From Ifrita kowaldi (taxonomy: Eukaryota; Chordata; Aves; Passeriformes; Cinclosomatidae), in NCBI GenBank assembly GCA_013398055.1, contig VZRS01014440.1:124001-188000 (forward strand): 64,000 bases of DNA. The letters are read 5' to 3'. The translations under genes were made by a program, and so were the position numbers. Position 1 is the first letter of the stretch. Every line of letters starts with the position of its first letter. The notes below the pieces were generated by a model, which made no database searches, was not told the origin of the DNA, and saw only the letters and a program-made list of their open reading frames with translations. This document shows, piece after piece, positions 1-12,399 of this stretch.

Positions 1-419
1 GCCTTCTGCGCTATCCTCTGATGGTTTGCTGTTTCAGTAATTTATCTCCTTTGTCATCTTGCAGGTTCACCAGTGCAGGATCGATGTCATAAAATTTAAG
101 GGCACTAGTTCACTTGCTCTGATGGAGCATGGATTTTATGGGAAGAGTAAAGCTAGTATAGGTATTTAAGAGCTGAATAATAAAATGTCCCTTCGTCTGT
201 GTACTTAATTAGCTGCTTTCCTCCTGATTACAAAGATCAGTACCAGGAAGAGAGGAGCTTTTAGGTCTCAGCAGGTTAACTCCACACCAGAGGATTAGAC
301 AGGACCCAAACTGTGATGCTTAGTGTTCTCAATTCCAGGACAGAGCTGGCATCCAGTACTCATCTATTCTGCTCTGCAGTGAGGTGAGACATTTGTGGAA
401 CTGAAAGCTCTGAGTAATT

Positions 420-456
420 AAAAAACAAACAAACAAAAACAAAACAAACAAAAAAC
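420..456. repeat. (CAAA)n microsatellite, imperfect
   Basis: A run of CAAA/CAAAA units with small interruptions. It is ordinary simple sequence, and the ORFs on the minus strand across it are just open GTTT repeats. Confidence 0.9.
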
Positions 457-1589
457 ATGGAATAATTTTTGATGCATTTTTGCAGATTGCTGTGTTTAAA
501 AAAGGCAAATATGAATATGTAATAAATGACAAATTCTTTCCTCCTCCTTGTTATCACTGGCAACTATATTGCTTTGTCATACAACTGCTGCAAAGGCTAA
601 TCCTCCACACTTGGAAAATCTTCTTATTCTAGCTGCCATGGCCCTGCTGAAGCCAGGGCTTATGTCCCTAAAAATAGGAGCAGGATTACTTAGGTTGCAG
701 TTCACTGAAGTAGTTTAAAGGTTTTCAGATGTGGAGTGAGGAGAGAAAATATTGTTATTCTAAACTGTCAGAGCTCAAAATTACCATTTTAATCAACTTT
801 AATTAAAGGCTTTGTACATTCCCGTACAAAGGCTTCCAGCATGAATGAATTCCTATCCCATTACGAAAACGAACCACCAATGGGCACTTATTTTAACTCC
901 TTACCTCAAACTTTTCATATCTGCCTCGGAACCTCCTGGCTTTAGTTTATTGATTCCAACTTTACAGTGCGGAGTGGGGGTTTTGAGAAGGATTTAGGCA
1001 CTTGCACCCACAATTGCAATCCCAGCAATCCCTACCTACATATGGCCTAACCCTGGCCCTTTTGGGAAAAATCAGGCCAGGGTGAGGTTAAGGGCAGCCA
1101 AAGTCAAAGGCTCACCTTCCTTCTGAGCAGGCAGTCAGAAAACTGAGTCTCAGCTGTATGCTAGGGACAAATAATTAAGAACAAACTAGAGGCAGAAGTG
1201 AGTCCAAAAGTTCAATAGAAGGTATCTAAACATGAAAACAGAGTAAAGAATCCCAGCATTTGGAAATGTTTAAGAAGTTAAAATATGTTACTGCATACAC
1301 TCTACTTTGAAAAGTGAAGGGGGAAGAGAATAAAATTTGTATGGGACTAAACCACCACCAGGCTTTAGGCCAGGTCTCTGCCTCTCACACCTAAGCCCTG
1401 TTTAGATTCAGAACCTGGGCCTTCCTCTTGTTAGCATTCTTCCTCCACGTAATGTACACTATTTAACATGAGGTCTATTCTGGGAGGCTCGGCTGGAGCA
1501 TTCTGAAAACTATCTAACAGGAAACAATTCCTTCCAAGAAATAGTGGGAAATACTCTTTCTTCCACAAGATGCAGGAGAACAAAGGCCT

Positions 1590-1608
1590 CCCCCCCCCCC
1601 TTTTTTTT
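1590..1608 (+). repeat. C11-T8 homopolymer junction
   Basis: Eleven C followed directly by eight T. The length of such runs is often wrong in assemblies, so indels here should not be trusted. Confidence 0.9.
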
Positions 1609-1707
1609 AATAGCCTCACTCTAGGAGGTTTTCACCCAGGCAGAACAACCTGTAGTTCAATTCAGCCTTCAGATCCAGGCAAGCTGGCTCTGAGAATAAG
1701 GTCTCAA

Positions 1708-1740
1708 CTGTGGGAGCACAGCCTGTGGGAGCACAGCCTG
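1708..1740. repeat. Tandem 15-bp repeat, 2.2 copies
   Basis: The unit CTGTGGGAGCACAGC occurs twice head to tail, without mismatch, and is followed by CTG of a third copy. The unit is itself partly palindromic (CTGTG...CACAG), so it could form a small hairpin. Confidence 0.9.
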
Positions 1741-4700
1741 GTGCAAAGGAAAATTTTTTGACTCTGACCCTTCTCTCCATCTTCTCTCTACCCTTTCTTT
1801 CCATCCAAGCTGTGTCACTCTATAAAGGGGATTGCTGAAACCAAAGAAGAGGAGACAATAGGACAAAGAAATGTTCTACTCCAATGTTAAGACAGCAGCT
1901 TAGGATGAAAAAACCTATAGTTTGGGTGTCTCTGTTGCTGGGACAGTTTTTCTTTAGTGTAAAACACAGAAATTGTTCTTTGACACACAATATTTTAGCC
2001 CAGGACATCTCCTTTGTAAACTAAGGACCCTGAACCTGGGTGATCAAATCATGCTCTACCTGACCCTCTTTGTCTCCTTTTTTCCCTCCAGCAAATTTTG
2101 ATTCATTTTCACTCACCTGTATGTTTCAGCTAAGGGTGTGAAAAATGTCTCTTCACATGCTCACCTCAGTGTTCAGGAAACTTACCTTTGAGACGGGAAA
2201 TATGATTTTGAATCAAAGAAGATGCAATAAAAATTTCTCATTCCTCAGAGAGTGTCCTGAAAGTCAAACTTTTAAATGAAAATTTCATTTTAAGAAATTT
2301 TCTTGGCTTTGGATATGGATGAGAACCCAACTTTTAGCCCCTTGGGACAGAGTCAGAAAACCCAAGCATGCAATCTCATGCTCCCTCCACTGTTTAATGC
2401 AGTTAGGACATGAAAACAGGAGAGAGAAAAGCTTTCTCCTCCTCAGATGTCCCAGCTGCCCTGAGAGGATGTGCTGGCATGGCCAGTGCCCTCTGCTCAG
2501 CTGGCAAGCCTATTCACTTCTCTACTTTCTTTCTTGCTTTTATTTTTCTGTCCTTCTCAGATATTTGTTACTTACATAATTGCACGCAGTTATTGCACAG
2601 CAAAGCAGCTTCCCTGCTCAGAGCAGACCACACTCCCTTGTCTGGAACACAGCTTTCAGCTTTCTCTTGGAGAAGGTTACAGGCCCTGAGCATCAAGGAT
2701 ACAGAACACTCCTTGCTTCTCTGCCCCCTGTGGGAACCAGTGACTCCTCAGTTTCATTTGTCAGCTTGATGCTTCTCTGCTGGGTTGCCCAAGGTGTCCC
2801 TCAAGTGCTTTGAAAGTTTTCATGCCAAGGCTTTCAGCCCCCTGCACACACTGCACATGAAGTTGAGGTACCAAACCCCTGCTTCCATCTTGTTTCAGGA
2901 GATGGGTGCCTACAGGCCAGGCACTCTAATTGCTAAATTACAGGGGGTTTGCTTCTATTCTCTCACATTCCCTCTCCTTAACCTTCAGCATAGGCAACAA
3001 TAGCTGAAAAACATTCCAGTGTGCACTAATATTACTTTTTTTTCTATGTTTGGCTTTTGGTTCAGGTTTTCTGCTCAGATGCAACAGTGACTAGGACTTC
3101 CAAGTTCCCTTTCTGTTTACCTTGGTTAAACACCAGTGTAGACTTTATCCAAAAGAAGATTTTGGTGGCAAGCTGTAGTGGATGGGGATACCTCTGCTGT
3201 ATGAATAGTTGCAAGTAGGCTTATTCAAGGGATTGTCTTTCCACTGGCCAAGAAGAGTGAAGACACTGTGCTCTAATCATAAAACTGAGTTTTATTGTTC
3301 TTCACAAATCTTGTCCTTCACATCAACCAGCCAAAAAGAAAAAAAAGAGCTCCTCCAGCTAAACCTGAGTTCCTCCAGCTGGACAGATGGTGCCCCTTCC
3401 ACAGGCAATGTTTCCACTGTCCTCTCTACTGCACTCCATCTTTCTGCCATGTTTGCGGAATTTGATTCCCACAACTGACAGGGCAGTAGGGAAGGTCTCA
3501 GTCACAGAAGAGACTGGCTGGAAAATGTAACCCATGGATTGGCAGCAAGGCAGGAATGCTCTACTGGGAACCCAGTAGGCATAAAGATATAAATAGACCC
3601 ATGCTTCGGTCCAGGTCGGATCTGCTTCAGGAACCCTATCCTTGAACGGTGAACAAATACATAACTTTGGTTTCCACAGCTATCTGTGCCTGACAACTGT
3701 CAGGAGCACAGCCTGTAGAACAAATTCAAATACAGTTTGCCAGAGGTGAATCTAACCTGTCTATGGAAGTGCTATAAGGCATTAGTATAAATAAAAACTG
3801 CTAGGTATTGTAGCAAATAATCTCTCTACCATAATTTTAATCAATCTAATTTTAATCAATTCCAGCAACCTTCTTTCCTTCACCTAAAAATTTCTAAAAA
3901 TTATATTCTTTGTGTTAATTTCCTTAGATAAATAATGCTGAAGAACTGAGGACAATTTCTAATAAATCAGTGTCATAATAATAAAGTAATGATCAGCCAA
4001 ATTTCTTAAAAAGAAACCATCCTGAAACCTTCTTATTTGGAGTTTATCTCATTTATTTGCAAATAAAATATTTTGCAAGTTAGACAATGGATAGTAAAAC
4101 ATTTCTATTACAATTTAAGGAGATATGCCTCCAACATAGCTGAAGGCTCCACCAGATGTAAGAAAATTTTTTTTAAATTTTTTTTCATCCACAAACTTAG
4201 CATGTATTGTGGATTTTGTGTTTTGATATTTCTAACACTGAACGGAAGTGAAAAATGTTTAATTTCTATTTATTTAACTTAAACCCCATTTTTTCCTATT
4301 CCAGCTGCTTCATATGGCTCTCTTCCTGTCTTCACCAAACAGATTATTTTGGTTTGACTACATGCAGTATTTGTTATACATTGTGTATATACAATACAGG
4401 AAACACCTTAGGTTTTGTTTCTTTTCCCTGTTCTCCATGTGGTCTTTCTTTTAATTTGGTCACTCAATACTGTTCCCAGTTTTGTCAACCAAGCTAAGTC
4501 TTCTGGGACCTGTTGATGTCATGGTGATCTATGATCTTGCAGAACAACAAATTATGGATTCACGTGGGATGACCAAGTGCTCACAATTTAATCTGATGAA
4601 GTTTTTCACTTCAACAATTACCTTCCAAAATGCAGTAGCAGATTTCCATTTTCATCCAACAAACCTCTCAAGCAGGGAATGCAGTTCCTTCAATATTCTG

Positions 4701-4928
4701 AAGTGTCTGGAGATTGTACTCAAGATATTTGATACAGAAATCTCCCCTCTGTATCTACTAAGGCATCAGGAGAAGTGTTTTTCTCTCTCTAGTAGCCTTC
4801 CACTTCAATTACTCAGGTTTTCCTTACTGGCAAACTGCATTGCTGATACTATTCTGACACAGGTACTAAGTAGGCGCACATTGCATAAGCAGTAGCTCCG
4901 TTTCAGATGCATACAACAGGCTATGCAA

Positions 4929-4952
4929 ACAAATATATGTACAAATATATGT
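4929..4952. repeat. 12-bp tandem duplication (ACAAATATATGT)x2
   Basis: Two exact adjacent copies of a 12-bp AT-rich unit. Simple sequence; no function is inferred. Confidence 0.85.
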
Positions 4953-5134
4953 ATAACTTCTCCTTGTAGTTCCTAAATGGTTTATCAGCAGAGGCCGTGG
5001 GCCAGCCATTGGATCCCTTCAAGTGACCTCTTGCAACTTTTAGATGTGATTGTAGAATTACTGTCTGCTTAAAACTAAAATCATTATATGCTTACAGAAT
5101 GGCATTTGGCAGGGATGGACTCAGTTCTGATATG

Positions 5135-5205
5135 TACCATAGGTTTCCTGGGTGACTTTCAAGCAATGTATATATTCTTTCTCTGCATTTCTGCCACAAC
5201 TTTAA
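5135..5205 (-). repeat. Possible ancient SINE (MIR-like) core
   Basis: The segment reading 'ctgggtgactttcaagcaa' followed by 'tttctctgcatttctgcc' resembles, with many differences, the part of MIR-family SINEs that has a GTGACCTTGGGCAAG-like core and then a pyrimidine-rich CTCTGTGCCTC-like block. The match is short and by eye only. Strand is assigned only tentatively. It could equally be chance similarity. Confidence 0.25.
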
Positions 5206-5208
5206 AAT

Positions 5209-5264
5209 CAAAATAAACAAACAAGAACAAACGAACAGAAACAAACAAACAAACCAAAAAAAAC
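5209..5264. repeat. (CAAA)n microsatellite, imperfect
   Basis: A run of CAAA/GAAC/CAAAC units ending in poly-A and CCC. The minus-strand open frame of 71 codons that ends here is produced by the repeat. Confidence 0.9.
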
Positions 5265-5994
5265 CCTATACCCCACACAAATGAGGAATGTCATTCCTAT
5301 CTTTTCTGATAGGGATATGAACTCTGTGGGAAATGCACAACTTCTGAGCATTCCGGGTGTGTATTTACCCACAAAAGGCCAAAACTCTTTTAGAATCTCC
5401 AGATGCTGTTGTAGCACAGTCAATAATTTCTACTGCAGATAAAGGATTTTGAACTTCTAAACTGTTGCAGAATTCTCAGTGTTCACAGACTGACAGGGAA
5501 TGTGTGAAAAACAAACGTTCTAACAAATTTTCCAGATCTTTTCTGATGTTATTTTTCATTTCTAAGACCTTAGCACTATGGTAAATACCATGTGTCTTTT
5601 TTGCTCTTCAAACTGCTGACAAAAATGGTAAAAATTATGTTTCTGCACACTTCAAATTTCTTTCATCCCACCCCAAAATGGTGGCTAAAATTTGTTCTTT
5701 CACTATTTTTTAATCTCTGTGAGCTATCTCAGGCTACATGCTGGGCTAAAGAGTTAATTGTTGGAATCTCAGATGATAGAATGTCTTACACTCTCCATCA
5801 TAATTTCCATAAGGTTTTATTCAACATCCACCTATAAATCCACCCTTTTCTTTTTTTTTTTCCACACACCCTGCAATCCTGCTGAGAAGTGACTGTCTGG
5901 TCAACAGGGTCAATCTACGGTCTGATTCAGAACCAGAAATCATATTATATGCTCTTTTTCAGAAAACATGATCTAATCATGGGACAGAGAGTGG

Positions 5995-6190
5995 TGCTAG
6001 GGGCTATCTAATTCATCACTCTGTCTAAAAGTAGGATTAATTTGTTTTATGATGCTTGAAATAAATGTTTGTCTAGCAAGTTCTAAGAGATCTCCAATGA
6101 TGAAGCTGCTAGAGTCTTGCCAAGAAATCTATCCCGCTCTTTGAAGGGATACTTATGAAAAATATAAAACAAAGCCTAACCTGATGATTT
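5995..6190 (-). mobile_element. Ancient CR1/L3-type LINE 3' end, eroded
   Basis: The plus strand reads as the antisense of an old amniote CR1/L3 3' region. A 'ctatctaattcatc' block is followed by 'ctgtctaaaa..aggatta', 'atgtttgtctagc', 'gatctccaatgatg' and 'cttgccaagaaatctat'. These occur in the order and spacing I know from ancient CR1/L3 consensus sequences. Substitutions are many and no reading frame survives. It is a non-autonomous relic of the C-terminal/3'-UTR end of the element, older than the CR1 copy at 33 kb. The edges are approximate. Confidence 0.6.
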
Positions 6191-7358
6191 ATAAGAGAAC
6201 CATTAGGTTGTCAGATGGTTCTATATAATTTCCAGGCCTCTCTGAAACCATGAAAATGTGCTTGTGTTTTGCAGCAGATGTGGAGATCCATAGCACAACA
6301 AAACTGAAGATGCAGAGGCCATGCTTTTGCATTCAAGAGACATCTAGGAGAAATATTAACGATATAAAGTTTTCCTAAAAGAATTATCTAGTTCTATTCC
6401 ACTAGATAAAATACTAAAACACGCATCAAGATGAAGAGATGTAGATCATCCTTTGGACTTAGAATATCTGGGAAAAGAAAAAAGGTAGAAAATAATCCTT
6501 TTCTATCTTTTCACAGTTCCAAAATACCTATTTATTTATTTGACCTGAAGATCACTTACAGCAGGAAAATTATGCTTTTACATTAAATATATGAATGAAA
6601 ATTCTTGGCTGGATCTAGTACTGTTTTCATGCTGTTCATGGAGGACAGATCAAGTTATGAAAATAAAACAGCAGTGAAAAACAATCCTTATCTCTCTGTA
6701 AATTTTTAATAAATCTCATTAAAACAACAGTATAATAAAAGGAATATTCATCTTACACGTACGGAACACAACAACTCGTGTTATTTTGTTCTTTTAACAA
6801 AGAATTTATTAGTTATTTAGAATACTTTTGTGTGCAGGAGGAGTTCAGAAGAAAGCAACAAAGATAACACACTGATTTAAATTAGAATGGTGTAGAGTGA
6901 GACCAATGTGTGTGGAGTAGATGAGAAAGAAAAATACAGTACTCTTTTATGATAGAAATGTAAATTAATTATGACTTGACAGCAGTACATGCTAATAGTA
7001 GGGCAGTTAAAAATAGCAGCTCCTTGTTTTAATGTTATTTTTTTGTGTAGCCCAAGTACAAGGAAAAATAAACTCACTGCAGAAAAAAACTGGTCATTTA
7101 TTTTTGGTGTATTTAATAGTTTAGATCCTTTCCTCTTGCATTATATTATGGTTGAGTTGCTATCATTTAGTTTTCATCAGCTCTTTAAACTTCCCCAACT
7201 AAATACCTTGCTATGGCAAATTCTAAAACTCAGTTTATAAATCGTGAACATTTTCAAATTATTCTGGTGGTATGGTAAAAACTCAAATGTTTTGGACATT
7301 GCAGAAAGAAAAATATTTGAAATTTGGCACTTTTGGAAAATATTTAGTAAATTGTGTC

Positions 7359-7384
7359 TTTTTTTTTTCTTTCTTTCTTTCTTA
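7359..7384. repeat. Poly-T followed by (CTTT)n
   Basis: About ten T followed by four CTTT units. It is a common simple repeat. Confidence 0.85.
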
Positions 7385-9323
7385 GAGCCTAAAAGTGTCT
7401 GATTAATGTTCTTAAACCACATTGTACCTCCTTTTGTGCTCGTGCTGTGGTAGAACTTTGTTACTTTGACAGGTATATATTTTTAGAGAACAATTCCCAG
7501 GCCAAAATTTTGCCTATTCCTCTCCTTTCCCCTGAGAACTGTTAGAATTAATTTTGCTTTTCATTGAGTGAACTCATGAACCTTAGCAAACAAAGGCTGG
7601 GCAAAATCAGAACTTTTTAAATTAACTTAGCAAGGTCTTGTCCATGGCTTCTCTGTTAATGTAAACCATCTCCAGATCACATTTGACTCTTTGTAATCTT
7701 ATCTACAGCCTACAGTGTCTTATGGGGTGACTAAACTATTACAGATATCCTCATCTTTGTAAATTATTCTCTTTCTTATACCCAGGAATATGACCCCAGG
7801 TCTCATCACTGCTTGAATAGCTGATAAATACGTAGCTCTGTGACACAATGCAGCAATGAGAGTCCCCTCCTTCAGGGGTTAAACTGTGCAGGGATGGGCT
7901 GCAGCTGGTTAGGTGGAGTTCAGAAGACCTTGTTAAAAACAGCTCCAGTGCACAGCCTTACCATTCACACTCAGTTGGTGTGGGGATGGTTCTTCCTCTC
8001 ACTATTCCTTTCCTCCTTTGCTTTCAAATTCAAATCAAGAGGTCTTGCTCTGTCTCCACGCTCCAAAGCTCAAACCTAATCTGAACATTCAGTCAGCACA
8101 CTGCTAGAGCTTTGAATGGGCTGAAGATACCTCTAAACAAAGCTCGCTACCATTGTATTTAAGGGTCTAAAACCCTAGGAGCTAAAAATCAAGAAATTAA
8201 AGAAGACTAGTTGAAATATTTCCCTTGCAAAAAAGCTGCATATTCAGTTTTCTGCAGGACTATGTGGTTCTGTCAAAGTTTTGCCCAAAGCAAGGCAGCC
8301 TAGGAGAAGATCTGACCCGTTCACCGACCTCTCCGCCCCTCCCTGCCTGCTTCACCGAGTGTCTCAGCTGTATGCCCCAGATCTCTATGGATGCTCCGGC
8401 ATATTTTCCCCAAATTGCCCATTTGATATCCTCCTGCAAGAGTGAGACTTACAAAGTTCCCTGCTCCTCACTCACCCTCAAAAATGTGTCTGAGAGTTGG
8501 CTAAGTCCACAGTTCCTCTAGTCAGCTGCTCCTTTCTCAGCCAGCAGTGCCCCTACTACACCCCAGTACAGGCTGCAGAAACACCCAGGCCTGACGAATG
8601 AGCTATCCGTGCTGGATAGACTAAAAGTCTGCATTTAGGAATGCCTGAATTCAATTCTTTGGGGCTTAGTTCCCTTGAAAATATAAATAGAATGTACTTC
8701 CTAATTCAAAATGAGTGGAGAAGTTAAATTATATTCTTTTTCCTGACCAGTTGCAGTTTGGTCTCTGTTGCTAACCTAGAGGGAGGACTGGTTTGGTGAT
8801 TCATGCCAGGAGAATAACTCTTTAAAGTACATTTTGTACTGAAAATAATTAGGATAACCTTTAATTTATAGTATGAATCACCAAAAGACATATTTCACAG
8901 CTAGTGCATCCTACTTACACTGTGTGATCCCCTGGATGGGAGGTGTGCCTCGTGCCTGCCTCTGTCAGTAGCTCCATTATCTATGATGGCACATTGTGAT
9001 TGCTGTGCTTGCACTGGGATTGACCCCATCCTCTCATCTGAGAGCCACCAAGCTCTGCCACGGCGTGGAAGAGGCTGTCAAGCTTGCTCCAGGCCACTCA
9101 AGAAGAGAGGATGCCCTGGCCATCTGTCACGTCGAGGGTGCTTCCATCTGTGTAGAGAGGAGAAATGTCTGCATGGGCAAGGACGGGCAGGAGCCACCCG
9201 GGGCTGCTGGTAGCCTTCAGCAGGGAGAAGGTAATCCTAGATCAGGCCTTGTGTTGGCACCTTCCTCTGCCAGCCTAACTCTGATGAGCTTTACACACAT
9301 CCAAAGGCAGGTGACAGCTAAAC

Positions 9324-9339
9324 AAAAAAAAAAAAAAAA
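9324..9339 (+). repeat. Poly-A tract (16 A)
   Basis: An uninterrupted run of A downstream of a locally GC-richer stretch. It could be the tail of an old retroposed sequence lying upstream, but no source transcript is recognisable and no flanking duplication is evident. Confidence 0.8.
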
Positions 9340-10230
9340 GGATGTGAGGATCATGGATCCACAAGCTGGCACCTAAAAACTGGAGTTAGTGGTGGTTTTA
9401 GTCCCTTGTGGATCTAACCCTGAGGGATCACTGATCAGCACACCTGTTACAACAGCTGCTCTTGGCTATATCCAGTTTCCAGAAGTCCTTGAAAGCCTCT
9501 GGAGTGTTTTGAGAAGCAAACAATGACATGGGCTCCTTTGGGGAAGTCCCCTCCAGCTGGCAGGTTATGTCATCACCAGGCATGCCTGCGTGTGCTGTGA
9601 CTGAACAGTCACACCAGCCCTGGACTTAAAGGACCCCTGCAGGGGGCGACTCATTTTACCAGGCAGCCTGGGAAGGCAGGATAATTCTCCCTATGTTTGG
9701 TCAGCACACTTGTCAATCTACAAATGTGTATGAATGATTTTTTTTTTTCCCAGTTATATCTTTCCCTGGGATTTTTCTCTAACAAGCAGAAAGTATCCCT
9801 GCTGTGCCTTGCTGTTCTTTCCATGTAGGGTTACCATGCATCTAACTACCAGCAACTCCCTTTATTCTTCCCTAGATTTATCTGCATCAGCACTGCTGAA
9901 TTTTTATACAAAGTACATCATCGAAGGGTTCGTTTTTGTTGATTTTAAATTCTTGTGAATGGAGATGAAATATGATTGATAGATGGAGAGGGAAAAACCT
10001 TAATTAAAAAATATTGTAGCTTCCTTAGTAATCTGTTTGTTGCAATGCATCCTAACCCTATAGCACAAAGCAAGGGCTGAGCCAGCATTCTGATTTGTAA
10101 GGGCATGAAATACTTGCCCAGTTTTACTTGCTTGATGCATTCACTCTTGTACTCGCTAGTCCTGTAGTTTTAGCCTACTTACCTGGCAGCTGCACCATGT
10201 TCTTCAAAGTGTTACATGACACTTGGGGGG

Positions 10231-10247
10231 AAAAAAAAAAAAAAAAA
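10231..10247 (+). repeat. Poly-A tract (17 A) after G6
   Basis: Six G followed by seventeen A. It is simple sequence that is prone to length error. Confidence 0.85.
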
Positions 10248-10730
10248 GTTAGAATAATGAGTTCTCCATCCTTTCAGGCTTCAAGGATTTCATTCATTAG
10301 AGGATGTGGACAAGAGGTGAGGATTCTGCAGTGTCACTGATATATTTTTCGATTCACCTATTACTTAGTTGTTGCTACAATTTTGACGCAGTTTTTAACA
10401 CATTTTGGGGGTATTTTTTATTTGCTTTTAAAGAGACTAAACAACCAAACTTCTACATTTCCAAAGTCCTACAATCCCCCCACACAGCACAGTGGCAGGA
10501 TGGCCACTGCGTCTCCTGACATAAAGTAAGACAAATGCTGCAGTTATCAAAACCACAGCAAATCAATTGGCTGTTTATGTGTTCTTGTTCCCTCTTCACA
10601 GTAGCCAGAATAGCATCCTGCAGAGATAACTGCTCTCTACACGCCTTTGGGAAGTCATTCTTCTGTTATAGTAAGTTAGAAAAGGCCAAAAATGTAAATT
10701 AAATTGGCCTTTTATTGCCAGCATTCCAAA

Positions 10731-12150
10731 CTAAGTGAAGTTTAACAGCACTGAGACATGCCCGCTGTTATCTGCAATTTCAGCCGTAAGACTAGCAATT
10801 CTGGAACAGAGAAATAATTGACCAAAATCGCCCATGAGTCCTGCATTCTCCCCCAGAAGAAGCGTTTTAGCTAACTCATTAGGGTTCGAGATAACACCTT
10901 GTGGTTGTTTTCCCCGTGGACAGTGTATCAGGCTCCTTGCAAAACAGCTGCGTACTTCCTTCAAAATGTTTTGGTGACGATTGTTTGTAACAGTCGAGCT
11001 GCAGTAGGAGTGAACATACTCGAGGTGATGCAGGAGTCCAAAAGAGCTGAAAAGGCAGAAACATAGTGCATGATAAACACGTAGAATATGATCAACATCT
11101 AAGTTTGGAACAATTTAGGGATTCCTAGTTCAGATGGTATTTATAGGGGTTCTACCTGTAAGAATATACATAAAATTTTTTAATTGCTAAATTTGCTCTT
11201 CATAAAAAATCATCAGTTTTGTTACACTGTGGTACAATTTTGATCTGTTTAGGTTCTTAGTGAGATATCACAGGATTATTTGTGAACAAGATAGGAAAGT
11301 AGCCAGGAACTTAAGTAGCCAGGGTCCAAGCCAATAATTCCACCATGGATTCGAGTAACCTCAAAGTAACATTCAGCTGTGTCTACTTGACAGCTGTTCC
11401 CTTGAATCCACTGCAGCAGCAACAATTAACCATAACGGGTACCTGCCATGCCAGAGTGGCTGAAAAAGGTTGAGCTGAACAGCAGAGCCAGACAAGGAGT
11501 TGATTCCGAGTAACCCAAATGGCACTTAGCACCCTGTGAATAGTTACTCCCACAAACAAAATTCACTGACACCAACTCATGCATCCTTACAAAGGTGTCT
11601 AGTGCTGTCACCGGAACTTCGGGAAAAGCAGAAACTCCCCAACAAGAATTTTTTAGTGTTAGAGAATCAAGGCATTGCTTTAGTTTAGCCAGGATGTTAT
11701 TCTGGCCAGGATGAGCAATAGAAATCCTTTCATCCATACATGCTAGGGTTGTGCAGTGAAAATGATTCCATCGCACATAGTATTTTACCAGACTTTTCAC
11801 ATGTTTACATAGACAAAACCCAAAGAAATTCCTGTTGATTGATCTTAAGTTACACAATTCTTAGTATTTAATCTGCTATTGTTTACTGATCCCTTCGCCT
11901 TCATCTCTAATTTCGTCCTCATTCTTTTGTTCTCTTATCAGTCTTTTTCCAGACCAGGCGTCTCCGACGGCTCCAGGGGGTGGTGTTCGAAGGGGTAATT
12001 TTCGTTAATGGTCGTTATCTCCTGTGTATCTCCTGGCTACTCCCAATCTGTGTGGATGTTAAACTCATCAGACCTCTCCCGGTGAACAGAGGAAGAGGAT
12101 TTCAGTTCCCTTCCCCCTGGGTGAAGTCGAACAAACCCCTGACTAAAGTT
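10731..12150 (-). mobile_element. Degraded endogenous retrovirus fragment (pol end into env-like region)
   Basis: Reading the minus strand from 12,150 downward, one frame runs to 11,919 with two in-frame stops (12,102-12,104 and 12,016-12,018). It contains NPLPLFTGRG, reminiscent of the proline- and glycine-rich 'TGRG' strand at the integrase C-terminal DNA-binding domain of retroviral pol. It ends in an arginine-rich run (RRRR at 11,959-11,970) like the start of some env or accessory frames. A 143-codon frame with several cysteines (11,426-11,857) follows, then another open stretch (about 11,000-10,731). CpG dinucleotides are far commoner than in the flanks, consistent with a younger insert. 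I found no LTRs, primer-binding site, gag or reverse transcriptase. The copy is broken and cannot encode a virus. Family is uncertain. A conserved non-viral sequence remains possible. Confidence 0.4.
11426..11857 (-). pseudogene. Env-like open frame remnant, 143 codons
   Basis: This open frame lies just downstream (minus-strand sense) of the integrase-like segment, where env would be expected in a simple retrovirus. It has about seven cysteines and an NYS glycosylation sequon near the C-terminal third. No obvious signal peptide or membrane helix is visible, and it has no ATG at its apparent start (the track's first residue reads from TTG). Its position and cysteine content are the only support for the env reading. 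It could be a chance frame, since frames of this length are expected a few times per window of this size. Confidence 0.25.
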
Positions 12151-12399
12151 ACAAAGAAAATTTTAAAAGTTATATCATTTCCAACAGTACCATGAGTAAC
12201 ACATCAGGCTATCCTGCCTGGCTCTAACTATGCACAACTCTGCTGGCCCTGTATCGTATCTGTCAGCTTACTGTTCACAGTCCAGAACATTGCAAGTAGT
12301 AATAAGTGACGAAGGGTGGGCAGCAGAACCAAGCCTATAAAGTCATCAAGCTTCTATGGGACACCAGGGGTCCGTTTGACAGAGACACCAAATTGAGAA

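Larger units (their letters stand above)
1..5984. other. AT-rich non-coding DNA
   Basis: No gene is recognisable here. Open frames are short (137 codons at most), many overlap each other on both strands, and none shows a domain or a convincing exon with splice signals. The stretch is AT-rich and CpG-poor and carries the simple repeats listed separately. The slightly more GC-rich part around 2.3-3.0 kb has overlapping open frames in several frames, which argues for a local lack of stops rather than coding. Confidence 0.75.
6216..10640. other. Non-coding DNA with simple repeats
   Basis: I see no gene. Open frames of up to 126 codons overlap one another in different frames around 9.0-9.4 kb and show no known domain. 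The 8.9-9.3 kb part is more GC-rich than its surroundings and ends in a 16-A tract, which raised the question of a processed pseudogene. I recognise no parent protein and see no clear target-site duplication. Confidence 0.7.

Noticed and set aside
2319..2813. Cluster of overlapping plus-strand frames up to 119 codons
   Set aside because: All three frames are open in turn, which shows a local shortage of stops rather than one coding frame. No domain is visible.
8983..9376. Possible processed pseudogene ending in poly-A
   Set aside because: The GC-richer stretch before a 16-A tract looked retroposed, but I recognise no parent protein and see no target-site duplication.
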